Source of the DNA: G963667425 sp963667425 [NCBI: bacterium]
GTDB lineage: Bacteria > UBP6 > UBA1177
Direction of reading: 5' to 3'
NCBI GenBank assembly: GCA_963667425.1
Contig: OY763407.1
Span: forward strand, 434,001-498,000
Length of the DNA: 64,000 bases
Shown here piece after piece: positions 52,626-60,957 of this stretch (position 1 is the stretch's first letter; each line of letters opens with the position of its first letter). The position numbers were made by a program, and so were the translations under genes. Under the pieces are notes generated by a model, which saw nothing but the letters and a program-made list of their open reading frames with translations, had not been told where the DNA came from and made no database searches.

Positions 52626-54237
52626 CTTTTTCCCCTTTAAATGAGCTAAAGAAAAGTGCGATAGAGATTAGAGCCACAATGTAAAGAAAAATTGAAAAAG
52701 GGGTATTATCAAATTTCCTGAATGCAAGCATGGAACCAGTCAAAATAAAAGCTGAAGTTACTCTTGTAACAAGCTTTGATATAAATTTTCTTTCTTTTTT
52801 ATCAAAAGTAAAAACAAGATTATGCTGCAATTTTCCTTTTTCTATCTTTTCTAAGAGATCAGAAAGATTTTCAGGAAGAGATTTTGCTGTATCAATCAGA
52901 GTTGATGCTGTAGATAAAGCCATTTCCATTATCTTTTCGGGAGTATAATACCTTACAGCATATTTTCGTGCAAAAGAGGTCATTTCCGAGATTATATCAA
53001 AATTAGGAACTAATGTTCTTCCCATCCCTTCCAGCATTGAGATTCCTCTGAAAAGCATTGTAAGATATGATGGAACTTCAAGTTTATGTTTGTAAAGTAC
53101 GCCTGATATTTTATTAATGAGTGTTCCTAAATTGAGTTCTTCAAGTTTTTCAGGTATAGTTTCAAGAATTTTCTTTACATCAGCAGCAACAGCCTTTTTA
53201 TCTGCTTTTTCACCATTTTCGGCAATTTCAAGACAAATAGTTGCTATACCTCTGGCATCTTTGGCAGCAAAAGCTACAAACAGTTTGGCTATAAGATTTC
53301 TTGTCTGCTGATTTATTTTCCCAACCATTCCACAATCAATGATTGCTATATTGCCGTTACCTGTAAAAAAGAGATTTCCACTATGAAGATCAGCATGAAA
53401 AAAACCATCATCAAGAATCATCTTCATAAATACATTTATCCCTTTACGTGCGAGATCTATTCTTGTTTCATCAGGTTCTTCCAGTATTTCTCCAAGCTTT
53501 TTTCCTGTTATCTTATCCATAACAATTATGGAATCATTACAATAGTTTTCATAAACATTTGGAAAAGAGATAAAATGCCATTCATTACCATCGAAATTTT
53601 CTCTGAATTTTATTATATTATTTTTTTCAGTGAGGAAATTCATCTCTTTCTTCATTGTATTGAAAAATTCTTCAGCAATTGCTCTGAAATCTATATTTTT
53701 TGCAGCGGAACTATGGCGATTCATTATATCACAGGCCCAAAGTATGATTTCCATATCCCCATTTATACTTTCAACAATTGCAGGCTTTCTCACTTTAATA
53801 ACAACAGATTTGTTCTCCTCTTTAAGAACAGCCTGATAAACCTGGGAAATTGATGCAGTACCAATCGGATTAATATCAAAATTCAGAAAAAATTCTTCAA
53901 GTCTACCGCCTAAAGCCTCTTCAATTAACGGTTTTATCTGCTCAAAAGGTATGGGCTTAACTTCGTCCTGAAGTTTTTTGAATTCATCAACCATTGACTG
54001 AGGAATAATATCATTTCTTGAGGAAAGCATCTGACCAAGCTTAATATAAGTAGTACCAAGCTCTTCAAAAGCCATTCTTATTCTCTCTTCAATTGAATGA
54101 TTTTTGAATCTTTCGTCAGAATCATCAGGATTTATGCCAAAAGCACTTCTTAGCGTTGAAGGAATAAGCCATGAAAGTCCATATTTTACAAATATGAAGC
54201 CGATTTCTCTAAATCGTTTAAGTTTTACAAAAGCCAT
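52612..54237 (-). CDS. UbiB/ABC1/AarF-family atypical kinase
   Basis: This 541-residue protein-kinase-like protein is membrane-attached by two C-terminal helices (about 490-535). Family motifs: YIKLGQMLSSRNDIIP (KxGQ), PIGTASISQVYQAVL (Ala-rich loop), VIKVRKP, DDGFFHADLHSGNLF and IDCGMVGKI. In ubiquinone-making bacteria UbiB aids quinone synthesis; here quinone genes are absent, so a lipid-handling role is likely. The frame extends to a TTG at 54297, but a promoter (54269-54297) covers that region, making the ATG at 54237 the probable start though its ribosome site is weak. Confidence 0.88.
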   Translation of the reverse strand: MAFVKLKRFREIGFIFVKYGLSWLIPSTLRSAFGINPDDSDERFKNHSIEERIRMAFEELGTTYIKLGQMLSSRNDIIPQSMVDEFKKLQDEVKPIPFEQIKPLIEEALGGRLEEFFLNFDINPIGTASISQVYQAVLKEENKSVVIKVRKPAIVESINGDMEIILWACDIMNRHSSAAKNIDFRAIAEEFFNTMKKEMNFLTEKNNIIKFRENFDGNEWHFISFPNVYENYCNDSIIVMDKITGKKLGEILEEPDETRIDLARKGINVFMKMILDDGFFHADLHSGNLFFTGNGNIAIIDCGMVGKINQQTRNLIAKLFVAFAAKDARGIATICLEIAENGEKADKKAVAADVKKILETIPEKLEELNLGTLINKISGVLYKHKLEVPSYLTMLFRGISMLEGMGRTLVPNFDIISEMTSFARKYAVRYYTPEKIMEMALSTASTLIDTAKSLPENLSDLLEKIEKGKLQHNLVFTFDKKERKFISKLVTRVTSAFILTGSMLAFRKFDNTPFSIFLYIVALISIALFFSSFKGEKDEEL

Positions 54238-54268
54238 AATTTTTAAAAATAGCAGTTTACATTTAGAG

Positions 54269-54297
54269 ATGGTACATTTTTTATGCCTCAAAGTCAA
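54269..54297 (-). promoter_or_regulatory. Putative promoter of the minus-strand ubiB operon
   Basis: Minus-strand TTGACT (54297-54292), 17-bp spacer and TACCAT (54274-54269), 32 bp before the chosen ATG. Moderate match. Confidence 0.4.
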
Positions 54298-54365
54298 AAA
54301 TTAGCAGTATTACTAAAAGTTGTTAAAGCAATTAATTAATTTAGTTTAAAACTGTAAGAAAAATT

Positions 54366-54394
54366 TTGACCAAAAAATTTCTTTATGCTAGTTT
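54366..54394 (+). promoter_or_regulatory. Putative promoter of the citrate-synthase-fold gene
   Basis: TTGACC (54366-54371), 17-bp spacer, TAGTTT (54389-54394), 38 bp before the ATG at 54432. Confidence 0.45.
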
Positions 54395-54431
54395 TTACAA
54401 GCTTATTAATATCGTTTACGGGAGTATTGTC

Positions 54432-55208
54432 ATGGCTGAATGGAAAACATCTATAACATCTGTAAAAAAGAATGAACTTCTGGTTAAAGGTTATCCAATT
54501 GAATCTTTAATGGGTAAAATGACTTTTTCTGAGACAATATTTTTGATACTTAAAGGGGAGCTTCCTTCAGAAAAGGAGGGAAAGCTTTTTGATGCTGTTC
54601 TTTCAGCTTCAATAGATCATGGTGTTACACCACCATCTGCTTTGGCAACTCTTAATTCTGCTTCAACTGGTGCTCCTTTAAATGCTGCTGTCGCTTCCGG
54701 TATTCTTGCTATTAACAATTTTCATGGTGGTGCTATAGAAAACTGTATGCGCACTGTTATGGAACTTTTTGAATTTATGAACGGTGATATGACAAATAAA
54801 GATAAAGCCAGAGAGTTTGTTAAGGAAAAACTTCAGAAAAAATTTCGTTTCCCCGGTTTTGGACACAGAGTTCATACACAGGATCCAAGAAGTGTCAGGT
54901 TAAGAGAGCTTTTAATAGAAACTTTTGATGATATTCCATGTTTTCTTTCTCTTGCTGATATGATTGTTGATTCAATTGAAGAGCTGAAAGGTATTAAGCT
55001 TCCTGTTAATGTTGATGGTATGATAGGGATAGTTCTTCTGACTATGGATTTCCCGCCGGAAATTGCTAATGGTATTTTTATGACTTCACGTGTTCCAGGT
55101 CTTATTGCTCATTATTTTGAAGAAAAAACCACTCAGAAGCCGATGAGAAATATAGATCAGAAAGAGGCTTCTTATGATGGTCCTGAAAAGAGAGATGTAT
55201 TGCGCTAA
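54432..55208 (+). CDS. Short citrate-synthase-fold protein (citryl-CoA lyase-like)
   Basis: This 258-residue protein aligns with the catalytic half of citrate synthase: NFHGGAIENC, FPGFGHRVHTQDPRSVRL (catalytic His and CoA-binding Arg) and NVDGMIGIVLL (catalytic Asp). Full citrate synthases exceed 360 residues; length fits citryl-CoA lyase, the C-terminal part of ATP-citrate lyase and stand-alone CCL, which cleaves citryl-CoA to acetyl-CoA and oxaloacetate. No citryl-CoA synthetase is nearby. It may act on citryl-CoA, citramalyl-CoA or another analogue. ATG 54432 chosen for GGAG 7 nt upstream. Confidence 0.82.
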   Translation: MAEWKTSITSVKKNELLVKGYPIESLMGKMTFSETIFLILKGELPSEKEGKLFDAVLSASIDHGVTPPSALATLNSASTGAPLNAAVASGILAINNFHGGAIENCMRTVMELFEFMNGDMTNKDKAREFVKEKLQKKFRFPGFGHRVHTQDPRSVRLRELLIETFDDIPCFLSLADMIVDSIEELKGIKLPVNVDGMIGIVLLTMDFPPEIANGIFMTSRVPGLIAHYFEEKTTQKPMRNIDQKEASYDGPEKRDVLR

Positions 55209-55220
55209 ATGTTTCTCCAG

Positions 55221-55249
55221 TTGATTTTTGTTCTTTAATTACATATACT
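55221..55249 (+). promoter_or_regulatory. Promoter of the zinc-ribbon membrane protein gene
   Basis: TTGATT (55221-55226), 17-bp spacer, TATACT (55244-55249); transcription would start near 55256, supporting the ATG at 55280 over an in-frame codon at 55253. Confidence 0.55.
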
Positions 55250-55279
55250 AAAATGAATTTATTTTTAGGAGGATTTAAA

Positions 55280-55558
55280 ATGGCTAAGTGTCCTTCGTGT
55301 AAACATGGTATCTCTTATTTCAGACTTCTTATGGGAAATAATGAGCCGTTTAGCTGCCCGAATTGTCAGACTAAGCTTAGAATTAATAATGATAGAAGGC
55401 TTATCGGTATGCTTGGTTCTATAGCTGTTGGGCTTTTTCTGGCGTATGCTGTTTATGCTTCGGAATTCTCGACTTTTTCCATTGCTCTATCTGTTGCTAT
55501 TTTTTTGGCAGTAGTCTTTTTATTTCCGATTTTTTATGTTGTGGATAAGAGTGAGTAG
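55280..55558 (+). CDS. Small zinc-ribbon protein with two membrane helices
   Basis: This 92-residue protein has an N-terminal zinc ribbon, CPSC (residues 4-7) and CPNC near residue 26, and two hydrophobic helices (IGMLGSIAVGLFLAYAV and IALSVAIFLAVVFLFPIFYVV). It has a perfect AGGAGG ribosome site, implying strong translation. Function unknown; such ribbon-TM proteins often relay membrane quality control. The convergent ybeY stop is 2 nt away. Confidence 0.7.
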   Translation: MAKCPSCKHGISYFRLLMGNNEPFSCPNCQTKLRINNDRRLIGMLGSIAVGLFLAYAVYASEFSTFSIALSVAIFLAVVFLFPIFYVVDKSE

Positions 55559-55560
55559 CT

Positions 55561-56028
55561 TTATTCTGTAACGTTTTTGTAAAAAAATCTTGTTTTTTCT
55601 AAATATATGGATTCTTTTTCCTGCATTTTATTTTTATCGCTTTCCTTTTTGTGATCATATCCGAGTAAATGCAGAATGCCATGAATTATCATGAAGCTTA
55701 ATTCTTCTTTTAGTGTTGTTCCATAACTTTTTGCATGATCTGTCACCATGTCAAGAGATATTACAAGATCACCAAGTTCAAATTGTGCAAATTCTGAGCC
55801 TTCTCCTTCAAGATATGCAAAAGATATAACATCTGTTGCCCGATCAATGTTCCTGTATTCTTTATTAATTGCACGTATCTCTTCTTTTGTTACAAATACA
55901 ATACTCATTTCATAAGGTTCATTTGTGTCTTTTCCTTCTTCTTCCAAAACAGTTTTCACGATGCTGTTTACAGATTCATCAGATATAAAAGGTTGTTGTT
56001 CTGTTCTGTTTTCGATGTAAATTTCCAT
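55561..56028 (-). CDS. ybeY: Endoribonuclease YbeY
   Basis: This 155-residue zinc-dependent RNase acts in 16S rRNA 3' maturation and ribosome quality control. The motif HGILHLLGYDH supplies three metal-binding histidines (H116, H120, H126), preceded by the family Asp/Arg strand (NIDRATDVISFAY). An upstream TTG codon lies in the same frame but GAGG precedes the ATG at 56028. It starts 11 nt inside the neighbourhood of the 7TMR-HD gene's stop (56039); that pairing with a 7TM-HD gene is conserved in many bacteria. Confidence 0.95.
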   Translation of the reverse strand: MEIYIENRTEQQPFISDESVNSIVKTVLEEEGKDTNEPYEMSIVFVTKEEIRAINKEYRNIDRATDVISFAYLEGEGSEFAQFELGDLVISLDMVTDHAKSYGTTLKEELSFMIIHGILHLLGYDHKKESDKNKMQEKESIYLEKTRFFYKNVTE

Positions 56029-56038
56029 AATTGCCTCT

Positions 56039-58414
56039 CTATGCAACTGGTTGAGGATATTCTATTCTTGCATGATATATGCCGGAAAGTGTTTTTACAA
56101 AACTTGCTTTGATGGCTGAAATATCTTTCATTGTCATATTGCACTCGGAAAGCTGCGAATCCTGAATAATTCTGTTTACTATGTTTTCAACGCCATCTGA
56201 TATTTTCTGAAAATTCTTTTCAGGCATACTTCTTATTGCTGCTTCAACGCTGTCTGCAAGCATAATAAGCCCTGTTTCTCTTGAGCCTGGCCTTGGTCCC
56301 GGATATCTGAAGAAACTTTCGTCAACAGAAGGGTCTCCTTCTTTAGCTTCACTTTTTGCTTTTGCATAAAAATATTTTATAAGAGCATCTCCCTGATGTT
56401 CTCTTATTGCATTTTCGATTTTTTCTCCAAGATGATGTTTTCTTGCAAGCTCAATTCCCTGTTTTACATGATTTATTATTACAACTGCAGACATGTTTGG
56501 TTTTAATTCGTCGTGTCTGTTTATTCCGGTCTGATTTTCAGAGAAATATTCCGGACGTTCTATCTTTCCGATGTCATGAAAATATGCCATTGCTTTGCAT
56601 GCAAGTGGATTTAATCCTATCTGGATAGCAGCTTCCTCAACCAGTGCTCCAACGGTCAGACTGTGCTGATAAGTTCCATTTGCCTGAACAGCCATCTGTT
56701 TCATAAGAGGATGGTTAAGATTTGAATATTCAAGAAATGTAATATCTGTAGTGTAATTTAAGAGCCATTCCCATATCGAAATAAAACCTATTAGAAGAAT
56801 GCCTGATAAAAATCCTGATGTGCATGTAAAAGAAAGAGCTCTTGGAATATTGTCAAGAGATATTGTAAAATCAAGAGCAAATATGAAAAGGGCTATAACA
56901 GATTGTGTTAAAGCAAGAAGAAAGCCTTCTCTTACAATAGTGCTTCTGTGTTCTATATGTGTAACCCGTGAAACAAAAAATAGTGATGAAACAGCAAAAT
57001 ATATAGGAAATATAATAGAGTCAGGAAATATCGTAAAGAGTGATGTGATAAATGAAATAACAAAAAATATTGAAGTTTCAGTGTTTATAAGAAGTCTTGT
57101 TGCCGCTACCAGAAATGGTACCGGGATCAGAAAGAAAAATATTCTGGCATCAATATTTCCTATCCATTCTGAAAAAGGTATAGAAAGTGTCTGCGTTATA
57201 TCATAAAGAAGAAAGAAAATAATAAGCTGGGAATATATCAGTATGATGTCTTTATTTCTATAGGAAAACTTCTTTATATTTTTCACGAAAACAAGGAAAA
57301 GTATTACCTGAATAAGAGTTAAGAGAAGGAAGTTTCTTATGAAAAGAAAAAGAAATGAAGCCTGAGCAGACTGCTGTTTTATTTGTTTAAATATTTTTAT
57401 ATCACGTGCATTTATTTTCTCTCCTGCACGTCTTATTATTTCTCCTCTTTTTACAGAAAAAATAGTATCCTGAACACTGTTCCATGCTTCCATTTTTTTC
57501 TTTTCAGTTAGAGACGTATCTATATAAATATTATCTTTAATGAACCAGTATGCTATTGAACGGACGAGTTTTCGACCTTCTTCATTTAAAAGTCTGTCCT
57601 GATGAAGCTTTTTCTGATGATGTTTTATTTCATACAGAAATGTGTTGAGTGATATAAGTTTTTCCGTACCTATTTCAAGAAAAGCATCACCTTTTTCTAT
57701 AACTATTGTGCTTAACGTATAGTCATTGTTTATTCCTGTTCTATAGATGTAGTAACTGTCAAGTTTAGTTAAAAGTGAGTAGAGTGCCTGTTCTATTTTT
57801 TTTGAGAATAAAACTTCAGAAACAGCATTGTAAATATTCTCATTTATAGGAACACCTGAAATTTTCTCAAAACTTTGTCTGTATTGGGATATATATTTTA
57901 CTACGCTCTCTTTTTCCTTCCTGAAATTCCCGGCGGTCATAGCTCTAAACATTGCACCGGCATAGATATCCTTCAGCTTTTCGTCAACATTCTGGGTAAA
58001 GTTAGCTTTAATAAATGATAAAATAAGTTCTCTTTGAGAAGCAAATGCCTGCGATATGTTTTTATAATATAATGAACTGTCAATGTATGAAAAATAAAGC
58101 GGTACATTATTTTGAGCTTTTACCCTTTCCTTTTGTGTCGCATCATCGTCAACAATTGAATAATCTCTGTCTGATCTGGCAGTAAATTCCATTGTTTCAC
58201 CAATACTTTCATTTTCAATCGGAAGTTTGGTCATTATTGAATCAGGCAAAGTTAACCATGTTATGATGAGTGATGCCGCAATAATTACAAAAGCCTGGAA
58301 TTTTGTTATAGATTTTCTCAGCCATTCATTAAAAACTATTTCAAAAGAGACAAGTTTGTCTTTAAAAGAAGTTTTGTTGTTCTTTTTCAGCCTGATATTT
58401 TCTTTTTTTGCCAT
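56039..58414 (-). CDS. 7TMR-HD membrane phosphodiesterase (PgpH/YqfF family)
   Basis: This 791-residue protein has a membrane helix at about 38-58, an extracytoplasmic 7TMR-HDED domain of about 280 residues, seven helices (about 345-555), and a cytoplasmic HD domain with HSLTVGALVEEAA, YFHDIGKIERPEYF and INHVKQGIELARKHHLG. PgpH-family proteins hydrolyse cyclic di-AMP to pApA. The presence of c-di-AMP signalling is therefore likely. Upstream of the start is a strong promoter at 58449-58476. The gene stands next to ybeY, as in many genomes. Confidence 0.93.
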   Translation of the reverse strand: MAKKENIRLKKNNKTSFKDKLVSFEIVFNEWLRKSITKFQAFVIIAASLIITWLTLPDSIMTKLPIENESIGETMEFTARSDRDYSIVDDDATQKERVKAQNNVPLYFSYIDSSLYYKNISQAFASQRELILSFIKANFTQNVDEKLKDIYAGAMFRAMTAGNFRKEKESVVKYISQYRQSFEKISGVPINENIYNAVSEVLFSKKIEQALYSLLTKLDSYYIYRTGINNDYTLSTIVIEKGDAFLEIGTEKLISLNTFLYEIKHHQKKLHQDRLLNEEGRKLVRSIAYWFIKDNIYIDTSLTEKKKMEAWNSVQDTIFSVKRGEIIRRAGEKINARDIKIFKQIKQQSAQASFLFLFIRNFLLLTLIQVILFLVFVKNIKKFSYRNKDIILIYSQLIIFFLLYDITQTLSIPFSEWIGNIDARIFFFLIPVPFLVAATRLLINTETSIFFVISFITSLFTIFPDSIIFPIYFAVSSLFFVSRVTHIEHRSTIVREGFLLALTQSVIALFIFALDFTISLDNIPRALSFTCTSGFLSGILLIGFISIWEWLLNYTTDITFLEYSNLNHPLMKQMAVQANGTYQHSLTVGALVEEAAIQIGLNPLACKAMAYFHDIGKIERPEYFSENQTGINRHDELKPNMSAVVIINHVKQGIELARKHHLGEKIENAIREHQGDALIKYFYAKAKSEAKEGDPSVDESFFRYPGPRPGSRETGLIMLADSVEAAIRSMPEKNFQKISDGVENIVNRIIQDSQLSECNMTMKDISAIKASFVKTLSGIYHARIEYPQPVA

Positions 58415-58448
58415 ATTTCTCCATAAGGCAATGTTTTAAAACAGCAAA

Positions 58449-58476
58449 ATTATACTTTTTACGGTCGCTAAATCAA
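58449..58476 (-). promoter_or_regulatory. Strong promoter of the 7TMR-HD/ybeY operon
   Basis: Minus-strand TTGATT (58476-58471), 16-bp spacer and a perfect TATAAT (58454-58449), 35 bp before the ATG. Confidence 0.65.
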
Positions 58477-58552
58477 TTTTTAAGATAAATCCTGAAGTCA
58501 AAAGACGTCTCTTTGTTATGGCGCAATATAAAGAAAAGTGATTATTTCTGTG

Positions 58553-58581
58553 TTTACAAAAAAAAGTTAAACATATATATT
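58553..58581 (+). promoter_or_regulatory. Possible promoter of the GNAT gene in a 302-bp gene-free stretch
   Basis: TTTACA (58553-58558), 17-bp spacer, TATATT (58576-58581). The stretch 58415-58716 is otherwise AT-rich and has no ORF or stable hairpin I can support, apart from the minus-strand promoter at its left end. Chance matches are common in such sequence. Confidence 0.35.
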
Positions 58582-58716
58582 ATGCTTATCTGCTCTTGAA
58601 GCAAAAGAAAAAATTATGATTTAGCAATGATTTTAATATTTATATCTTGATTTTTATTTAATAGTTATTAAATTTGAATAAGGTTTTTGTTTCATTTTTG
58701 CTGTTATGGAGTTGAA

Positions 58717-59211
58717 ATGGAAGTCAGGTTTGAGACAATGTCGGGAGATCATAGAAAGTATGTTATTGATATTTTCAATTATTATGTGAGCAACAGTCTT
58801 GCAGCTTGTCCTGATTTTGAAGTTCCATATGAACATTATGATAGATTTCTCGATATGACAAAAGGTTATCCTGCATATGTCTTGAAATGTGAAGAAAAGG
58901 TTATTGGCTTTTCGTTTTTAAGACCTCATAATAATCAGGCTCCTGAATTTAATGAAAGTGCCGAAATAATTTCCTATATTGACAAGGATTATATAGGAAA
59001 GGGTTTAGGTAAAATGATCTTGGCAAAACTTGAAACTGATGCAAAAAATATGGGAATCAAAAATATTCTTGCAGGAGTCTGTTCAGAAACGCCGGAAGTA
59101 CTCTCTTTTCATGTCAAAAATGGTTTTAAGGAATGTGGACTTTTCAAAAAAATAGGTTTTAAAAAAGGCAGATACTATGATGTAGTCTGGATGCACAAGG
59201 AACTTGGCTAG
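58717..59211 (+). CDS. GNAT-family N-acetyltransferase
   Basis: This 164-residue protein has the GNAT fold of the phosphinothricin-acetyltransferase type: IFNYYVSNSLAACPDFEVPY, then the acetyl-CoA-binding IDKDYIGKGLGKMIL and SFHVKNGFKECGLFKKIGFK, plus DVVWMHKEL at the end. The substrate is a small amine or amino acid. ATG 58717 has GGAG 5 nt upstream and is preferred over an in-frame ATG 30 nt earlier. Its TAG stop is the first three bases of the IS target duplication, so the reading frame is undamaged. Confidence 0.85.
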   Translation: MEVRFETMSGDHRKYVIDIFNYYVSNSLAACPDFEVPYEHYDRFLDMTKGYPAYVLKCEEKVIGFSFLRPHNNQAPEFNESAEIISYIDKDYIGKGLGKMILAKLETDAKNMGIKNILAGVCSETPEVLSFHVKNGFKECGLFKKIGFKKGRYYDVVWMHKELG

Positions 59212-59223
59212 ATTCTTTTATTC
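59209..59223 (+). repeat. Target-site duplication, left copy (15 bp)
   Basis: TAGATTCTTTTATTC, identical to 60695-60709, immediately outside the left inverted repeat. Such a long duplication fits the IS1202 group of ISNCY elements. Confidence 0.85.
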
Positions 59224-59304
59224 TGTCAACGCAAAGTTAAAATGTCCGGTCTTCTGCAAAATAGAAAAGTCCTCTTTTAAATTTTGAATTATAACTTTCA
59301 TTAA

Positions 59305-60573
59305 TTATTTTCTCACTTCATTCACAGTAGTCTGAAAAATATCAACAGGAAATTTGCAGTAAGGATTTGCATTTTGTTCAGCTATAATCTGATCAACTGT
59401 TTTGTTAAGTGTTTTAGCATCCTGTGGTAAGAGCTGCTTTTCTCTTTGTCTGAATGTTTCGTATGGCATTTTTCTTCCTTTGTACAGAAGGGTTATTTCT
59501 CCATTAAAACTTTCACAAACTGTTATTTCTCTTTTTCTCATACTTATTCCGGAGCTTTCAGTCTTTATCTGGTAAATGGTATTGTTATATTGTATTTCCA
59601 GATTATTTGAAATAGTTCTTAGACTGTGTTTGGAAAAAATTATATCAAGTTCCTCTTTGCTGTGCTGAACTTCTCTATGTGCATTTTCACAGGATTTTGC
59701 TTTTACTGCAAACTTATTACTCAGCATCTCTTTATATTCTGTTAAAAACTTATTTGCTTCTTCGATTGTATTTATCTTTCTAAGCCTCAGTTCCTTCACA
59801 AGACGATCCTGTAAAAGCTGGTTGGCTCTTTCCACTCTACCTTTAGCCTGTGGCGTACCGGCTGAAATAATTTCTATCCCCAGCGTTTTCATCGCACGGC
59901 CAAACTGCGTAATGTTACTGCCTGTTTTCGGATCGGCTCTGTTAACTCTGAATATTCCATGTTTATCTGTATAAAGTGCTATTGGTATTCCATATTCTGA
60001 AATGTATCTTCTCATTGTTTCCATGTACGCTTCTGTCGTTTCCGATTCCGAGAAGAAAAGTTCCATGAATTCGCCTGTGGCATCATCTATGAAAACTGTA
60101 AGATTACATTTTGGACGGCGGTTTTCAAACCATTCATGCGGTGAGCCGTCTATCTGTATCAGTTCTCCTGGCCGGCTTCTTCTTTCACGCATCTGATGAA
60201 CCCTTTTTGCTTTCTTTGCTTTAGCTTTCCATATATTTTCAGATATCATTATCTGTCTTACTGTTTCTCTTGATATAACTATATCGTCAAGCTCTTCAAG
60301 CTTTTCCGCTGCAAGTGTCGGTCCGAAACCATAATATTTTTCCTTTAGAAGTTGCTGTACTTTTTTTCCCAGTTCCTCTGATATTTTACGGTTACTCGTT
60401 TTGCCTCTTTTACGCGATATCAAACCTTTTTCTCCTTCTTTTGAATACCTTTTCAAAATCCTTCGTATCTGCCTTTCCGAAAGATGAAGAAGCTTTCCAG
60501 CTTCTTTCTGAGACAGGCGTTTCAACTTCAAATCCCTTATTACAGAAACCCTCTCTATCTCTTTTTGGCTCAT
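59305..60573 (-). CDS. ISNCY-family DDE transposase
   Basis: This 422-residue protein has an N-terminal helix-turn-helix region (RLSQKEAGKLLHLSERQIRR and RYSKEGEKGLISRKRG) and an rve/DDE integrase core. The catalytic triad is D142 (LIQIDGSPHEWF), D203 (ALYTDKHGIF) and E248 (KGRVERANQ), with 61- and 45-residue spacings. The ATG at 60573 is preferred because GGAGGAG lies about 10 nt before it; a GTG 18 nt upstream is inside that site. The frame is uninterrupted, with no stop or shift. Base composition is like the rest of the window, so it is not evidently foreign. Confidence 0.9.
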   Translation of the reverse strand: MSQKEIERVSVIRDLKLKRLSQKEAGKLLHLSERQIRRILKRYSKEGEKGLISRKRGKTSNRKISEELGKKVQQLLKEKYYGFGPTLAAEKLEELDDIVISRETVRQIMISENIWKAKAKKAKRVHQMRERRSRPGELIQIDGSPHEWFENRRPKCNLTVFIDDATGEFMELFFSESETTEAYMETMRRYISEYGIPIALYTDKHGIFRVNRADPKTGSNITQFGRAMKTLGIEIISAGTPQAKGRVERANQLLQDRLVKELRLRKINTIEEANKFLTEYKEMLSNKFAVKAKSCENAHREVQHSKEELDIIFSKHSLRTISNNLEIQYNNTIYQIKTESSGISMRKREITVCESFNGEITLLYKGRKMPYETFRQREKQLLPQDAKTLNKTVDQIIAEQNANPYCKFPVDIFQTTVNEVRK

Positions 60574-60670
60574 TCGTAGAATCTCCTCCACTGTATTCTC
60601 CCATGATTGTTCATTCCTTTCATCTGAGAGATTAGTTTAAATAACCGGACATTTCTACTTTGCTCACATA

Positions 60671-60694
60671 GGACATTATCACTTTGCGCCCACA
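60671..60694 (-). repeat. Right inverted repeat of the IS
   Basis: GGACATTATCACTTTGCGCC is the first 20 of 24 bases; its reverse complement matches the left end TGTCAACGCAAAGTTAAAAT with five mismatches overall. A near copy, 60647-60663, lies just inside. Confidence 0.8.
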
Positions 60695-60709
60695 TAGATT
60701 CTTTTATTC
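60695..60709 (+). repeat. Target-site duplication, right copy (15 bp)
   Basis: TAGATTCTTTTATTC, identical to 59209-59223. Removing one copy plus the element restores the original junction between the GNAT stop and the promoter of the next gene. Confidence 0.85.
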
Positions 60710-60737
60710 TTTACTTGATAAATTCTTTAAATATAAT
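60710..60737 (+). promoter_or_regulatory. Promoter of the folD-fabZ-dciA-hflX unit, next to the IS
   Basis: TTTACT (60710-60715), 16-bp spacer and TATAAT (60732-60737). The -35 box begins one base outside the duplicated target, so the IS lies directly upstream and leaves the promoter whole. Confidence 0.5.
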
Positions 60738-60768
60738 GGAAATATCTTTTTTGAAAGGGGTATTTTGT

Positions 60769-60957
60769 ATGGACGAACATCAGATAAAAGAAAAAATAAA
60801 AGAGCTTATTGCAAAGAGAAACAAACTTCAGAAAGAATTAAAAAGTCCTTTTCTTAACGCTACATTGAGAACAGAATATAAAATGCAGCTTGATAGAGTT
60901 AACAGGGATTTAATCGTTTATAGTGAAGAATTCAAGAAATTTACCGGAGGAGAGTAA
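60769..60957 (+). CDS. Short coiled-coil protein of unknown function
   Basis: This 62-residue, highly charged protein is nearly all helix (IKEKIKELIAKRNKLQKEL, then LRTEYKMQLDRVNRDLIVY), typical of a small coiled coil or helical hairpin. ATG 60769 follows AGGGG by 8 nt; earlier in-frame ATGs overlap the promoter. Its last base is the A of the folD start (1-nt overlap), so the two are coupled. No family recognised. Confidence 0.6.
   Translation: MDEHQIKEKIKELIAKRNKLQKELKSPFLNATLRTEYKMQLDRVNRDLIVYSEEFKKFTGGE

Larger units (their letters stand above)
59224..60694 (-). mobile_element. Insertion sequence, ISNCY/IS1202-like, 1471 bp
   Basis: The element is bounded by 24-bp imperfect inverted repeats (59224-59247 and 60671-60694, 19 of 24 identical; ends TG...CA) and by 15-bp identical direct repeats. 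Each end carries a second internal copy of the terminal sequence: CTGCAAAATAGAAAAGTCC at 59254-59272 and GGACATTTCTACTTTGC at 60647-60663 (compare GGACATTATCACTTTGC at the right tip). These duplicates are probably transposase binding sites. The single transposase gene is intact on the minus strand, so the copy could be active. Confidence 0.88.

Noticed and set aside
53383-53853. 156-codon plus-strand open frame inside ubiB
   Set aside because: It is antisense to strong UbiB motifs (HADLHSGN, KLGQ) and its product is low-complexity Ile/Phe/Tyr-rich.
60410-60635. Extra IS-encoded small ORFs at the transposase 5' end
   Set aside because: They overlap the helix-turn-helix coding region in other frames, without ribosome sites, and an accessory ORF is not needed in single-ORF ISNCY elements.
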